Assembly: GCA_964384915.1 (NCBI GenBank)
Contig: CAYLMA010000005.1
Span: 71,184-135,183, forward strand
Source: Sulfurimicrobium sp964384915
GTDB taxonomy: Bacteria; Pseudomonadota; Gammaproteobacteria; Burkholderiales; Sulfuricellaceae
Length of the DNA stretch: 64,000 nucleotides
Direction of reading: 5' to 3'
Positions within the stretch are counted from its first letter, which is position 1, and each line of letters opens with the position of its first letter. Shown piece after piece: positions 36,080 to 45,329 of the stretch. The notes beneath the pieces are model-generated. The model searched no databases. It was not told the DNA's origin and saw only the letters and a list, made by a program, of their open reading frames with translations. Position numbers and translations under genes: made by a program.

Positions 36080-38500
36080 TTGAGTTTCATTATCATGAAC
36101 TCCGCGGGACCCTACTCCACATCAAGCACTCAGACTACGGAAGACATTCCCACGCATCCCGATGCGCATAAAAACACCCCGGCACTGCAAGGCTTGCTGG
36201 CGGCCTCTCTGGTTCTCCTGCTCTCCCTTACATTGACCCTGTGGAGCTGGCACCATGCCAGACAGAACGAAATCGCCACCGCACAACATATTTTCCAGAT
36301 CCGGGCTAACGGGGTCAGAACCGCACTAGAACGGCGCATGGAAACTTACACCCAGATGATGCATGGCGGTGCAGGGCTGTTCGATGCGTCCGTTTCAGTC
36401 GAACGGGATGAATGGAGATCATTCGTCCAAAGGCTTGATCTGCACAAGAACTACCCCGGCCTTAAGGCATTAGGCTACTACCAGTTGGTCAGAGAAGAAG
36501 ACAGGAAATTACACGAAAAATCCATACGTGAGGAGGGCTTCCCCGCATACGCCATCCATCCCGCCGGGCAACGCCCCGAATACGCCCCGCTGGTATTTAC
36601 CGAGCCTTTCTCAGGCCCGAATCTCAAGGCATTCGGATATGACGCCTATGCTGAACCGAAGCGCCGCACCGCTCTGGAAATTGCACGAGACACCGGGAAG
36701 GCAACCGCCAGTGCAAAGATCACCCTGATGCAAGTTGAAAACAATCTGCCCCAAACAGGCTTTATCATGGCTCTTCCCGTTTACCGGAATGGCCAGCCCA
36801 CGGCAAACATCGAGCAGCGCCGTGCCGCCCTGACTGGCTATATCGCCGCGGCTTTCAGCTTAAGCGGTCTAATGGAGGACATTCTCGGGGAAAACCGATC
36901 CGCGATGAACATCCATATTTTCGACGATCCGGAAAACCCTTTCAACAGTCCACTTTACGAAAGCGGCCAAGCCCATCCGCAAGCTCAAACGTACAGTTAT
37001 AAAAGCAATTTCAATGTCCGCACAAACACCACCATTGGCGGGCGCACCTGGGCACTGCACTTTTCCTCCATGCCCGCCTTTGATGTCACCATGGATCAGC
37101 GGCAGCCTCGCACGCTGCTTTTCCTTGGCATGATGATCAGCCTGCTGCTGGCCATGCTGACATGGGCGCTGCTTACCGCCCGCGCGATGGCTGCCACACG
37201 CGCCAACGCGCTAGACAAAATGCAGCAAGCCATGCTCGCGCTGAAGGAGAGTGAAACCCTGCTGGACAACATTATTGAAAATATTCCCATTTCGGTCTTT
37301 ATCAAAAACCCCAAGGATGAATTCCGTATCGTCCGCTGGAACAAGGCATCTGAATCCATTTTCAAATTGCCGCGTGAGCGTGTGCTTGGACGAAACGTTT
37401 ATGACAACTGGCCGCGGGAACAGGCCGATTTTTACCAGGCAGGTGACGAACAGGCCATGCAGGGAGGGAAAACCGTGGACATCCCAGTCGAAGTCAGTAC
37501 TGCCGGCAACGCCAGAATTTACCTCCATACCCGCAAACTGCCATTATTCGACGCGGAGGGCAACCCCTCTCACCTGCTTGTGATCTGCGATGACATAACC
37601 GATCGCAAACGCACCGAAGACGAGTTGCATCTTGCCGCCCAGGTGTTTGAAAACAGCGGCGAAGGCATCATGATCACCGACTGTAACAACCGCATCATTT
37701 CGGTCAACCCGGCCTTCACCACCATCACTGGCTACTCTTCGCAGGAGGTGATTGGCGCCAACCCAAAAATTCTCAGTTCCGGCCAACAAAGCATGGAGTT
37801 CTATCAACTGATGTGGACAACTCTGTCCAAAAACGGCCAATGGAGCGGTGAAATATGGGACCGGCGCAAAGATGGCGGAATCTACCCCAAATGGCTTACT
37901 ATCAACACCATCAAAAATGATCGGGGCGAAGTGCTCAACTACATCGGCTCTTTTTACGACATTACCGAGCGCAAAGCCGCCGAGTTGCATATCCGCTTTC
38001 TTGCGGAGCATGATGCACTCACCCAACTGCCCAACCGCATGCTGTTCCAGGACCGCTTAAAACAGGCAGCAGCTCATGCAGGACGCCGGCAGGAACGCTT
38101 GGCGTTGATGTTCATCGACCTCGATCACTTCAAGGATATCAACGATTCCCTCGGCCACAACATTGGCGACCTGCTATTGCAGGCCGTGGCAGAACGGCTT
38201 ACCCGAAACGTGCGCGAGGGCGACACGGTAAGCCGCCAAGGCGGGGATGAGTTCATCATCCTGCTTCCCGATATTGAAAATACCGACGATGCGAGACTGG
38301 TGGCGGAGAAGCTGCTTGCAGCAGTACGGCAACCCTATCAACTCGATAATCAGGAGGTCAATATTAGCTTCAGCATGGGCATCAGCCTTTACCCAGACGA
38401 CAGCCATGATTTGAAAGAGCTAAGAAGACAGGCCGACGCCGCGATGTATCTGGCAAAACAAGAGGGCCGAAACGCTTACCGTTTCTTCTCTCAGGGGTAA
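36080..38500 (+). CDS. Diguanylate cyclase with CHASE, two PAS and GGDEF domains
   Basis: The product has 806 residues from a TTG, or 801 from the ATG at 36095. It has a membrane helix (about 40-60), a periplasmic CHASE sensor (about 75-300, RANGVRTALERRME), a second helix (about 340-365), PAS domains at about 395-510 and 515-635, and a GGDEF cyclase domain (about 640-805). GGDEF is intact, and the product-inhibition site RxxD (REGD) is in the correct place nine residues before it, so it should make c-di-GMP and be feedback controlled. CHASE ligands are small extracellular molecules. It is transcribed alone. Confidence 0.93.
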   Translation: MSFIIMNSAGPYSTSSTQTTEDIPTHPDAHKNTPALQGLLAASLVLLLSLTLTLWSWHHARQNEIATAQHIFQIRANGVRTALERRMETYTQMMHGGAGLFDASVSVERDEWRSFVQRLDLHKNYPGLKALGYYQLVREEDRKLHEKSIREEGFPAYAIHPAGQRPEYAPLVFTEPFSGPNLKAFGYDAYAEPKRRTALEIARDTGKATASAKITLMQVENNLPQTGFIMALPVYRNGQPTANIEQRRAALTGYIAAAFSLSGLMEDILGENRSAMNIHIFDDPENPFNSPLYESGQAHPQAQTYSYKSNFNVRTNTTIGGRTWALHFSSMPAFDVTMDQRQPRTLLFLGMMISLLLAMLTWALLTARAMAATRANALDKMQQAMLALKESETLLDNIIENIPISVFIKNPKDEFRIVRWNKASESIFKLPRERVLGRNVYDNWPREQADFYQAGDEQAMQGGKTVDIPVEVSTAGNARIYLHTRKLPLFDAEGNPSHLLVICDDITDRKRTEDELHLAAQVFENSGEGIMITDCNNRIISVNPAFTTITGYSSQEVIGANPKILSSGQQSMEFYQLMWTTLSKNGQWSGEIWDRRKDGGIYPKWLTINTIKNDRGEVLNYIGSFYDITERKAAELHIRFLAEHDALTQLPNRMLFQDRLKQAAAHAGRRQERLALMFIDLDHFKDINDSLGHNIGDLLLQAVAERLTRNVREGDTVSRQGGDEFIILLPDIENTDDARLVAEKLLAAVRQPYQLDNQEVNISFSMGISLYPDDSHDLKELRRQADAAMYLAKQEGRNAYRFFSQG

Positions 38501-38523
38501 TGAAGCGCGCTTACGCGTACCGC

Positions 38524-38904
38524 TCAATCCTCGCGGTTGCGCATGAAATCAGCCGTTTTCCAGAATGCGGACGTGAGTTCCTGGCGCAGTTTTTCGTCCA
38601 GCCCGACCTCATCCATGGCGCGCTGCATGCAGCCCATCCACTGGTCGCGCTCGTTCTCGCCGATGGCGAAGGGCATATGCCGTTGGCGCAGGCGCGGATG
38701 GCCGAATTTTTCCATGTAAAGCTGCGGCCCGCCAGTCCAGCCGGAGAGAAACATGAACAGCTTGTTGCGCGCTTCGGTGAGATCCTTGGCGTGCATCTTG
38801 CGGATGCCGTAGTAGTCAGGATCTTCGTCCATCAGATCGTAGAAGCGGTCTACCAGGCGACGGATGATGTCTTCACCGCCGAGACGATGGTAATGCGTTT
38901 CCAT
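38524..38904 (-). CDS. Group II truncated haemoglobin
   Basis: The 126-residue single-domain globin has a Phe-Tyr pair at B9/B10 (DRFYDLMD), the proximal histidine region GHPRLRQRHMPFAIG, and the group II tryptophan G8 in ERDQWMGCM. Members of this class bind O2 or NO and often protect against nitrosative stress. It starts 3 bp after purT, at the end of the hox operon, and its product would be made together with the hydrogenase. That suits a cell producing NO from nitrite, but this link is inference. Confidence 0.92.
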   Translation of the reverse strand: METHYHRLGGEDIIRRLVDRFYDLMDEDPDYYGIRKMHAKDLTEARNKLFMFLSGWTGGPQLYMEKFGHPRLRQRHMPFAIGENERDQWMGCMQRAMDEVGLDEKLRQELTSAFWKTADFMRNRED

Positions 38905-38907
38905 TGC

Positions 38908-40107
38908 CTATACCTTTACCGGCCTGACCTTGCTCGCAGCCAGCTTGGCGCGGTTGCGCGCCTCATCCACATCGGCGCCATTGGCCAGCGCCACGCCCAT
39001 GCGGCGGCGGGTAAAGCTTTCCGGCTTGCCGAACAGGCGGAGATCGCTCCCGGGCACAGCCAGCGCCTGCTCGATGCCTTCGAACGCAATGCCTTTTTCT
39101 TCCATCCCGCCGTAGATCACAGCCGAAGCGCCCGGCCCACGCAAGGATACGTCCACCGGCAAGCCGAGAATGGCTCGGGCATGAAGCTCGAACTCCGACA
39201 GGCGCTGGCTGCACAGCGTCACCAGGCCGGTATCGTGAGGACGGGGGCTAACCTCCGAAAACCATACCTGATCTCCCTTTACGAAAAACTCGACACCGAA
39301 AATCCCGCGCCCCCCCAGGTCCCCTGTAACTGCTCCGGCAACTTCCTGCGCACTTTTCAGGGCTGCAGGGCTCATCGCCTGCGGTTGCCAGCTCTCGACA
39401 TAGTCGCCCTTGACCTGGACATGCCCGATGGGCTCGCAGAAAAAGGTTTCGACCGCACCGCCGGCACCCGCTGCACGCACGGTCAGCAGGGTGATTTCAT
39501 AATCGAAGTGGATCATTTCTTCAACGATCACCCGCCCGTGGCTGACCCGGCCTCCGCTCATGGCGTAATCCCAGGCCTTTTCCATGTCTTCCGGGCCGTT
39601 CACGGTGGACTGTCCCTTGCCGGATGAGGACATCACCGGCTTGACGATACAGGGAAATCCGATGGATATTTCAATGGCATCCCGCATCTCGTGCAGCGAG
39701 CCGGCAAATGCATAACGCGAGGTGGGAAGACCCAGCTTTTCCGCCGCCAGGCGGCGGATGCCTTCGCGATTCATGGTAAGTTGCGCCGCACGGGCAGTCG
39801 GAATGACTTCTGCCAGCCCATCCTGTTCGATGACCGCCAGCATGTCGGTGGCGATGGCCTCGATTTCAGGCACCACGAGATCCGGCTTCTCCTGCTCAAC
39901 CAGCGCACGCAGTGCCTGTCCGTCGGCCATGTTGATGACGTGAGCGCGATGGGCCACCTGGTGGCCGGGTGCATTGGGATAACGATCCACCGCGATGACT
40001 TCCACCCCCAGGCGCTGCAGGGCGATAATCACTTCCTTGCCCAGCTCGCCGCTGCCAAGCAGCATGACCCGAGTGGCCGAGGGGCTGAGTGGAGTGCCGA
40101 TTTTCAT
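38908..40107 (-). CDS. purT: Formate-dependent phosphoribosylglycinamide formyltransferase
   Basis: The 399-residue ATP-grasp enzyme makes formyl-GAR from GAR, formate and ATP in purine synthesis, independent of folate. It contains MLLGSGELGKEV near the N-terminus, the ATP-grasp loop MSSSGKGQSTV, and the C-terminal RRRMGVALA segment. The start follows GAGG, which overlaps the hoxW stop. An upstream extension of 24 codons is open but not conserved. It lies 10 bp downstream of the hydrogenase protease and 3 bp before the truncated haemoglobin. Confidence 0.96.
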   Translation of the reverse strand: MKIGTPLSPSATRVMLLGSGELGKEVIIALQRLGVEVIAVDRYPNAPGHQVAHRAHVINMADGQALRALVEQEKPDLVVPEIEAIATDMLAVIEQDGLAEVIPTARAAQLTMNREGIRRLAAEKLGLPTSRYAFAGSLHEMRDAIEISIGFPCIVKPVMSSSGKGQSTVNGPEDMEKAWDYAMSGGRVSHGRVIVEEMIHFDYEITLLTVRAAGAGGAVETFFCEPIGHVQVKGDYVESWQPQAMSPAALKSAQEVAGAVTGDLGGRGIFGVEFFVKGDQVWFSEVSPRPHDTGLVTLCSQRLSEFELHARAILGLPVDVSLRGPGASAVIYGGMEEKGIAFEGIEQALAVPGSDLRLFGKPESFTRRRMGVALANGADVDEARNRAKLAASKVRPVKV

Positions 40108-40117
40108 GATTGCTGCC

Positions 40118-40606
40118 TCAAGAATTTTGCGTTGGCGGCATGATAAATTGATCCCATGCCTGGTGGCTAGGGCTGGCACAGAGTTTTTGCACTAGCGTGA
40201 AAGCCTGTTCCAGGTTGTGCTGTGCCGCTGCACTCAAGGGCTCGCCCAGTTCAAACGACTCTCCGCGCACGGCCAGAAGCCAGGCTGGCGGCGCATCGCC
40301 GTAAAGCTCCTGGTAAGCCTGCAGCACCGCAGCGGGACTCATGGCGTGGGAAGTAAAACTGCAGTCTTTAGCTGGGCCCAGACGGGAAAGGGTAAACGGC
40401 GGCAGGCAGGAAACGCTGGCATCGATGAACAGCACCAATTTACGCCCTTGCAGGTCGATTGCATGTTCCACCTGGAGTTGGAAGTCGGTGAGCAGCTCGA
40501 CTTGGGGGAGTTTCAGCGCTTCCAGCCGTTCCAGCAGCACCGGCCCGAGGGCATCATCGCCCCGGCTCGGGTTGCCGTAGGCGAAGATCAGGAGCGGCGC
40601 CGTCAC
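40118..40606 (-). CDS. hoxW: Hydrogenase maturation protease (HoxW/HycI-type)
   Basis: The product has 162 residues from the GTG start that overlaps the hoxH stop (GTGA). The family start IFAYGNPSRGDDALGP has the Glu/Asp-type nickel-binding Asp, and DASVS and SFTSHAMSPAAVL supply the second Asp and the His. This endopeptidase removes the C-terminal tail of HoxH after nickel insertion. The frame is open for 39 codons upstream, inside hoxH, and was rejected as a start. Confidence 0.9.
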   Translation of the reverse strand: MTAPLLIFAYGNPSRGDDALGPVLLERLEALKLPQVELLTDFQLQVEHAIDLQGRKLVLFIDASVSCLPPFTLSRLGPAKDCSFTSHAMSPAAVLQAYQELYGDAPPAWLLAVRGESFELGEPLSAAAQHNLEQAFTLVQKLCASPSHQAWDQFIMPPTQNS

Positions 40607-42084
40607 ACGCCGCACGCGCCTGAGCTGTTGCGCACCAGGCGGTCGATCTGCGTTCCCTCGGCGTCGATCAGTTCCACTTCCAGCGGCATCTTGCCCAGCG
40701 CGTGGGTGGCGCAGGAGAGGCATGGATCAAAGGCGCGGATGGCCACTTCGATGTGGTTGAGCAGGCCTTCCGTCAATTCCTTGCCATCCAGGTATTGCAG
40801 CGCCACCTGGCGCACCGCCTCGTTCATGGCCTGGTTGTTGTGGGTGGTGGAGACGATCAGGTTGGCGCGCACGATCTGTTCATCCTCGTTGACGCGGTAA
40901 TGGTGGATCAAGGTGCCGCGCGGCGCCTCGATCACGCCCACGCCGCGCAGGGCGCGTTCGCCCTGGCTGATCAGGTCGTCGCCAAGCAGGTCGCCGTCGT
41001 GCAGCAGTTCCTGGATGCCCTCGGCGCAATGCAGCATCTCGATCATGCGCGTCCAGTGATAGGCGAGCGTGGCCTGCGTCGCGCTGCCGCCGTCAAACTC
41101 CTTGAATATCCTGCGCTCGGCTTCGGCCAGCGGCGTGGGGATGAAGCCGCAGTTATTCACCCGCGCCAGCGGTCCGACCCGGTACCAGCCCTCCTCCCTG
41201 CCGCGCGAGCGGATGAAGGGGAATTTCATGTAGGACCAGGGTCTCACTTCCTCGTGCACGTAATCCCAGTAGTGGCTGTAGTCCAAATGGTCGAAAATAT
41301 CCTGGCCGTGTTCATCCCGCGCGCGCAGGCCGCCGTGGTAGAGGTCCAGCGCCCCGTCCGCGCGCACCAGGCTCATGAAGCTGGAGCGGAAATATCCGAA
41401 GCCGTTATGGAACTCCGGGCGATCACAATAAACCTTCTTGATCAGATCGACGGCCCCCCTGCTCCAGGCGATCACCTGCTCAATATCCTGCAGCAGGAAG
41501 TCGCGCTCGGCGAGCGAGAGGTTCTTGTTCACCCCACCGGGAATGGCTCCGGTGCCATGGATGCGCTTGCCGGCGGTCAGGCGGATGACTTCCTGCCCGT
41601 ATTTGCGCAACGCAACGCCCTGCCGGGCGATCTCCGGATAGGCTGCGGCCACGCCGACGATGTTGCGCTTGACGAGATCGGAATCGAATCCGAACAGCAG
41701 GTCGGGCGAGGCCAGATAAAAGAAATGCAGGGCATGGGATTGCAGTATCTGGCCGAAATGCATCAGGCGGCGCAGCTTGTCCGCACTGGGCGTCAGCTTG
41801 GCCCCGATGATCATGTCCATCGCCTTGGAGGCGGCAAGCTGGTGGCTCACCGGGCAGATGCCGCACAGGCGCTGCACCAGCACCGGCACCTCGGTGTAAG
41901 GCCGGCCCTGGATGAATTTTTCGAAGCCGCGGAATTCGACGATATGGAAGCGCGCCTGATGGATGCGGTTGTCCTCGTCCAGCAGCAGCGTGACCTTGCC
42001 ATGCCCTTCGACGCGCGTCACGGGTTCGATGACTACCCGTTTCAGGTTTTCCGGATGGGCGGCGGTTTCCAGTTCAAAAGTCAT
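40603..42084 (-). CDS. hoxH: NAD-reducing [NiFe] hydrogenase large subunit
   Basis: The 493-residue product has the two NiFe ligand motifs. L1 is RLCGICPVSH (Cys74, Cys77, His81) and L2 is DPCLSCATH (Cys455, Cys458, His461). The 32 residues after His461 are the tail that HoxW must remove. The protein is the H2-activating subunit of the cytoplasmic bidirectional hydrogenase (group 3d type). It follows hoxY by 8 bp. Confidence 0.97.
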   Translation of the reverse strand: MTFELETAAHPENLKRVVIEPVTRVEGHGKVTLLLDEDNRIHQARFHIVEFRGFEKFIQGRPYTEVPVLVQRLCGICPVSHQLAASKAMDMIIGAKLTPSADKLRRLMHFGQILQSHALHFFYLASPDLLFGFDSDLVKRNIVGVAAAYPEIARQGVALRKYGQEVIRLTAGKRIHGTGAIPGGVNKNLSLAERDFLLQDIEQVIAWSRGAVDLIKKVYCDRPEFHNGFGYFRSSFMSLVRADGALDLYHGGLRARDEHGQDIFDHLDYSHYWDYVHEEVRPWSYMKFPFIRSRGREEGWYRVGPLARVNNCGFIPTPLAEAERRIFKEFDGGSATQATLAYHWTRMIEMLHCAEGIQELLHDGDLLGDDLISQGERALRGVGVIEAPRGTLIHHYRVNEDEQIVRANLIVSTTHNNQAMNEAVRQVALQYLDGKELTEGLLNHIEVAIRAFDPCLSCATHALGKMPLEVELIDAEGTQIDRLVRNSSGACGV

Positions 42085-42092
42085 GATGGCGC

Positions 42093-42638
42093 CTAATCGT
42101 AATGCAGTTGTTCATAATCCAGCTTCGGTTCACGGCCCGCCAGGAGATCGGTGAGGAATTTCCAGATCGCATCCGCCGAGGGAGGGCAGCCGGGCAGGAA
42201 ATAGTCCACCTTCACCACTTCGTAGATCGGGTGCACCTTGTCAAAGGGCAGCGGCAATTCCGGATCGTTGGGAATCTGCCCGCCCTCAAGCCCGCCTTCG
42301 TACTGGTAAACCTCCTGGAAGCAGTCCCACAGGTCGATATTGTTGCGCATCGCCGGCAGCCCCCCGGTGATGGCGCAGGCGCCCATCGCCACCAGCACCT
42401 TGCAGTTCTTGCGGAACTCCTTAAGGACGTGCACGTTCTCCGCATTGCATACCCCACCTTCCACGATGCCCACGTCACAGGGGCCGCAGTGCTTGATGTC
42501 GGTGAGGGGTGAACGGTTGAATTCGACCAGTTCCAGCAGATCCAGTATTTTTTCGTCAATGTCCAGCAGGGACATGTGGCAACCGAAACAGCCCGCCAGG
42601 GAACAGGTGGAAATGCGTATTTTCTTCACATCACTCAT
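42093..42638 (-). CDS. hoxY: NAD-reducing hydrogenase small subunit
   Basis: The product has 181 residues from MSDVKKIRISTCSLAGCFGC, which starts the 4Fe-4S binding region of the hydrogenase small subunit. Further ligands lie in GGVCNAENV and LPGCPPSAD. It is short and has no Tat signal, as expected for cytoplasmic HoxY. The start overlaps the hoxU stop by 8 bp. A start 18 codons upstream is open but inside hoxU. Confidence 0.95.
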   Translation of the reverse strand: MSDVKKIRISTCSLAGCFGCHMSLLDIDEKILDLLELVEFNRSPLTDIKHCGPCDVGIVEGGVCNAENVHVLKEFRKNCKVLVAMGACAITGGLPAMRNNIDLWDCFQEVYQYEGGLEGGQIPNDPELPLPFDKVHPIYEVVKVDYFLPGCPPSADAIWKFLTDLLAGREPKLDYEQLHYD

Positions 42639-43350
42639 TTCCACCCCCAATTTTCCCTTCAGTCTCCACTTGGCAGATCGGCTTGTGGTCATAAAGGCGT
42701 TGCCCTATCGGCACCTTGAAGCCTTGGCGCTTGATCAGGATGGCACCGGTGGGGCACACTTGGGCCGCCTTGTCGGTGACGGCAAAATCGCTGTCCCCGA
42801 GGCGGCCGCTGGCGGAATTCACCACCAGTCTCGATCCGGCGCCGCGCCCCGAGAGGCCGAACACGCTCTTGCCATCCACATCGCGGCTGGCGCGCACGCA
42901 GAGTTCGCACAGGATGCAGCGGTTGCGGTCGAGGAACACGTCAGGATGGGAGGCATCGACCTCGCGCGGCGGATAGAAGTGGTTGTAGCGCGGCGACATC
43001 ATGCCGAGGCAATAGGCCACCGCCTGCAACTGGCAGTTGCCGCTTTTCTCGCAGGTAGGGCACAGGTGATTTCCCTCGACGAATAGCATCTGCAGCAGGG
43101 AGCGCCGCTCGTCGTTGAGTGCCTCGCTCGCATTCTCCACCGCCATGCCTTCGCTGGCGGGCATGGTGCAGGAGGAAACCGGGCGGCCATTGACAATGAC
43201 CGTGCACAGCTTGCAACTGCCGTGTGGTTTGAATTCCGGGTTGTGGCACAGATGGGGAATGTAAACCTTCGCAGCCAGGGCGGCATCCATGATGGTCTGC
43301 CCTTCTGAAAAAGGAATCGTCCTGCCGTCGATGGTAATGGTTTTGCTCAT
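42631..43350 (-). CDS. hoxU: NAD-reducing hydrogenase diaphorase subunit HoxU
   Basis: The product has 239 residues and resembles the N-terminal part of NuoG. A 2Fe-2S motif (CHNPEFKPHGSCKLC) is followed by a His/Cys cluster region (HLCPTCEKSGNCQLQ) and 4Fe-4S motifs (CILCELC and VCPTGAIL). It links HoxF to HoxYH. The ATG overlaps the hoxF stop as ATGA, which supports this start over the in-frame Met 5 codons upstream. Confidence 0.95.
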   Translation of the reverse strand: MSKTITIDGRTIPFSEGQTIMDAALAAKVYIPHLCHNPEFKPHGSCKLCTVIVNGRPVSSCTMPASEGMAVENASEALNDERRSLLQMLFVEGNHLCPTCEKSGNCQLQAVAYCLGMMSPRYNHFYPPREVDASHPDVFLDRNRCILCELCVRASRDVDGKSVFGLSGRGAGSRLVVNSASGRLGDSDFAVTDKAAQVCPTGAILIKRQGFKVPIGQRLYDHKPICQVETEGKIGGGNE

Positions 43351-45179
43351 AATAGATGCGCCCACTCGTCATCCCTGCCGGTGATTTTGCGTGCCGTTTC
43401 CAGCGCTCCGTCCAGATCGAAAGCAGGTTCGAAAGACAGCGCCTTCAGTTTACGCTCGAATGTACCAGGGAATTTCTTCAAGGTGTCAAGCACCGGATTG
43501 GCCGCAGTGTGGCCCAGCCCGCAATGACTCGCAGCCCCGAGGATATGGCCGACATGTTTCAATTCCTCGAGATCGGCGGGGGTGCCATGACCGCTAGCAA
43601 TCTTGTCCATGATTCTCTTCTGCAGTTGCGTGCCCACCCGGCAGGGCGTGCAGAAACCACAGCTTTCATGGGCGAAGAAGTGGGTGAAGTTATGGGCGGC
43701 CGCAAACATTTCGCGCTTGCGGTGAAACACCATGAACGCCCCTGCCGTGGGCAGATCTTCAAAGGCGATGCGGCGGCCAAATTCCTGCCATGAAACCAGC
43801 GTCCCTGAAGGCCCACTCACCTGGACTGCATGTGCATCCTCGGCGCCACAATCGCGCAGGACTTCCTCCACCGTTACGCCAAAGGGATATTCGTAGATGC
43901 CTGGGCGCGTGCAGTCACCTGAGATGCTGAGGATCTTGGTGCCGGTCGATTGCGCCGTCCCCATGGTGGCAAACCAGGCGCCGCCCTTTTCCGCGATACG
44001 GGCGGCACAGGCAAATGTCTCCACGTTGTCCACCACGGTTGGCCGGCCAAGATAGCCTCTGGTCACCGGGAAGGGCGGGCGGTTACGGGGACGGCCGCGC
44101 TTGCCCTCGAGCGATTCGATCAGGGCGGATTCCTCTCCGCAGATATAAGCACCGGCACCGAGATGGATCTCGATATCAAAAGCAAACCCAGCTTCACCCA
44201 GGATATTTTCACCCAGCAACCCATCGGCCCTGCGTCTGGCCAGCACCGCTTCGAGGGGTTTCAGCAAGTAGCGGTATTCGCCGCGCAGGTAGAGAAAGCC
44301 CTTGCGCGCGCCAATCACACGCGCACCCACCGTCATGCCCTCGAATACCATATCGGCATAGCTGCTGAGCAACACGCGATCCTTGAAGGTGCCCGGCTCG
44401 CCCTCGTCGGCATTGCATACGATGAAACGCTCGGGATTGCCACCCACGTCGCAGATCATGCTACCCTCTTCCTCGGCGATCGCCGCGTGGCAGAACATCC
44501 ACTTCGAGGCCGTCTTGAAACCTGCTCCACCACGGCCGCGCAGGTTGGCGGCATCCACTTCCTTGAGCGTCGCCTCGGCGCCGCGCGCCAGCATGGCGCG
44601 GATGCCTGCGCCATGCTCAAAAGAGTCCCCCAGCAGCATGCCGGGGCGCCGGATATTGTCCCTGACCTCGAACAGCATCGACGGCCACTCCGCCACCGGC
44701 TTGCGGATGCGGATCATCTCTGAAATCAGGTCCAGCCGGTTGTTATCCAGATTGGTCAAGGGCCAGCCATTCACCAGCGCCGCCGGTCCCTGGTCACACA
44801 TCCCGGTGCAGGAAGTACTGTCCACGCTCACCAGGTTGTCTTCGGATACCTTGCCCGGCTCAAGCCAAAGCTTGTTGCAGAAATACTGCATCAACTCTGG
44901 CTTGCCAAGCATGTTGTCTGTGATGTTGTCCGAGAATAGAACGCGATATTCGCCCTGTGGGCTGAGCGAAAGAAAGGAATAAAAACCCGCCACCCCTTCC
45001 ACCTGGGCACGCGGCAGATTCAGATGGCCGGCAATGCAGCCAATCGCTTCTGGCGGGATGAAATGGAAACAATCCTGCACCTCGCGCAGGATTTGCAACA
45101 AGCGCGTGGCATCACCACCATGCCGCCCGAGAATGGGGGCTAGTTGGTCTTCGATGTGTGGATACTCGCAAAGCTCCAT
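43347..45179 (-). CDS. hoxF: NAD-reducing hydrogenase diaphorase subunit HoxF
   Basis: The 610-residue product is a fusion of a NuoE-like 2Fe-2S domain (about 1-150, with STSCTGMCDQGP) and a NuoF-like FMN/NAD domain (GRGGAGFKTASKW and CGEESALIESLEG). A C-terminal 4Fe-4S motif (ESCGFCTPCRVG) follows. HoxFU exchanges electrons with NAD(H). It is the first gene of the operon hoxFUYHW-purT-haemoglobin. GAGGGAGCCTCC precedes the ATG. A possible but weak promoter (TTGAGT and TATCCT, 16-bp spacer) lies within 60 bp upstream. Confidence 0.96.
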   Translation of the reverse strand: MELCEYPHIEDQLAPILGRHGGDATRLLQILREVQDCFHFIPPEAIGCIAGHLNLPRAQVEGVAGFYSFLSLSPQGEYRVLFSDNITDNMLGKPELMQYFCNKLWLEPGKVSEDNLVSVDSTSCTGMCDQGPAALVNGWPLTNLDNNRLDLISEMIRIRKPVAEWPSMLFEVRDNIRRPGMLLGDSFEHGAGIRAMLARGAEATLKEVDAANLRGRGGAGFKTASKWMFCHAAIAEEEGSMICDVGGNPERFIVCNADEGEPGTFKDRVLLSSYADMVFEGMTVGARVIGARKGFLYLRGEYRYLLKPLEAVLARRRADGLLGENILGEAGFAFDIEIHLGAGAYICGEESALIESLEGKRGRPRNRPPFPVTRGYLGRPTVVDNVETFACAARIAEKGGAWFATMGTAQSTGTKILSISGDCTRPGIYEYPFGVTVEEVLRDCGAEDAHAVQVSGPSGTLVSWQEFGRRIAFEDLPTAGAFMVFHRKREMFAAAHNFTHFFAHESCGFCTPCRVGTQLQKRIMDKIASGHGTPADLEELKHVGHILGAASHCGLGHTAANPVLDTLKKFPGTFERKLKALSFEPAFDLDGALETARKITGRDDEWAHLL

Positions 45180-45329
45180 GGAGGCTCCCTCTGCCCGAAA
45201 ACGTTATCAGGATAATGCCACTATACTACTACTCAAAGATGACAGACGGGATTTTAACCGAGGATCAAGACCCTCTTGCCTATCAGGGAGAATCCTGCTG
45301 CCGCGAGGTGCTTCTAGCGTAGGGAAGCC

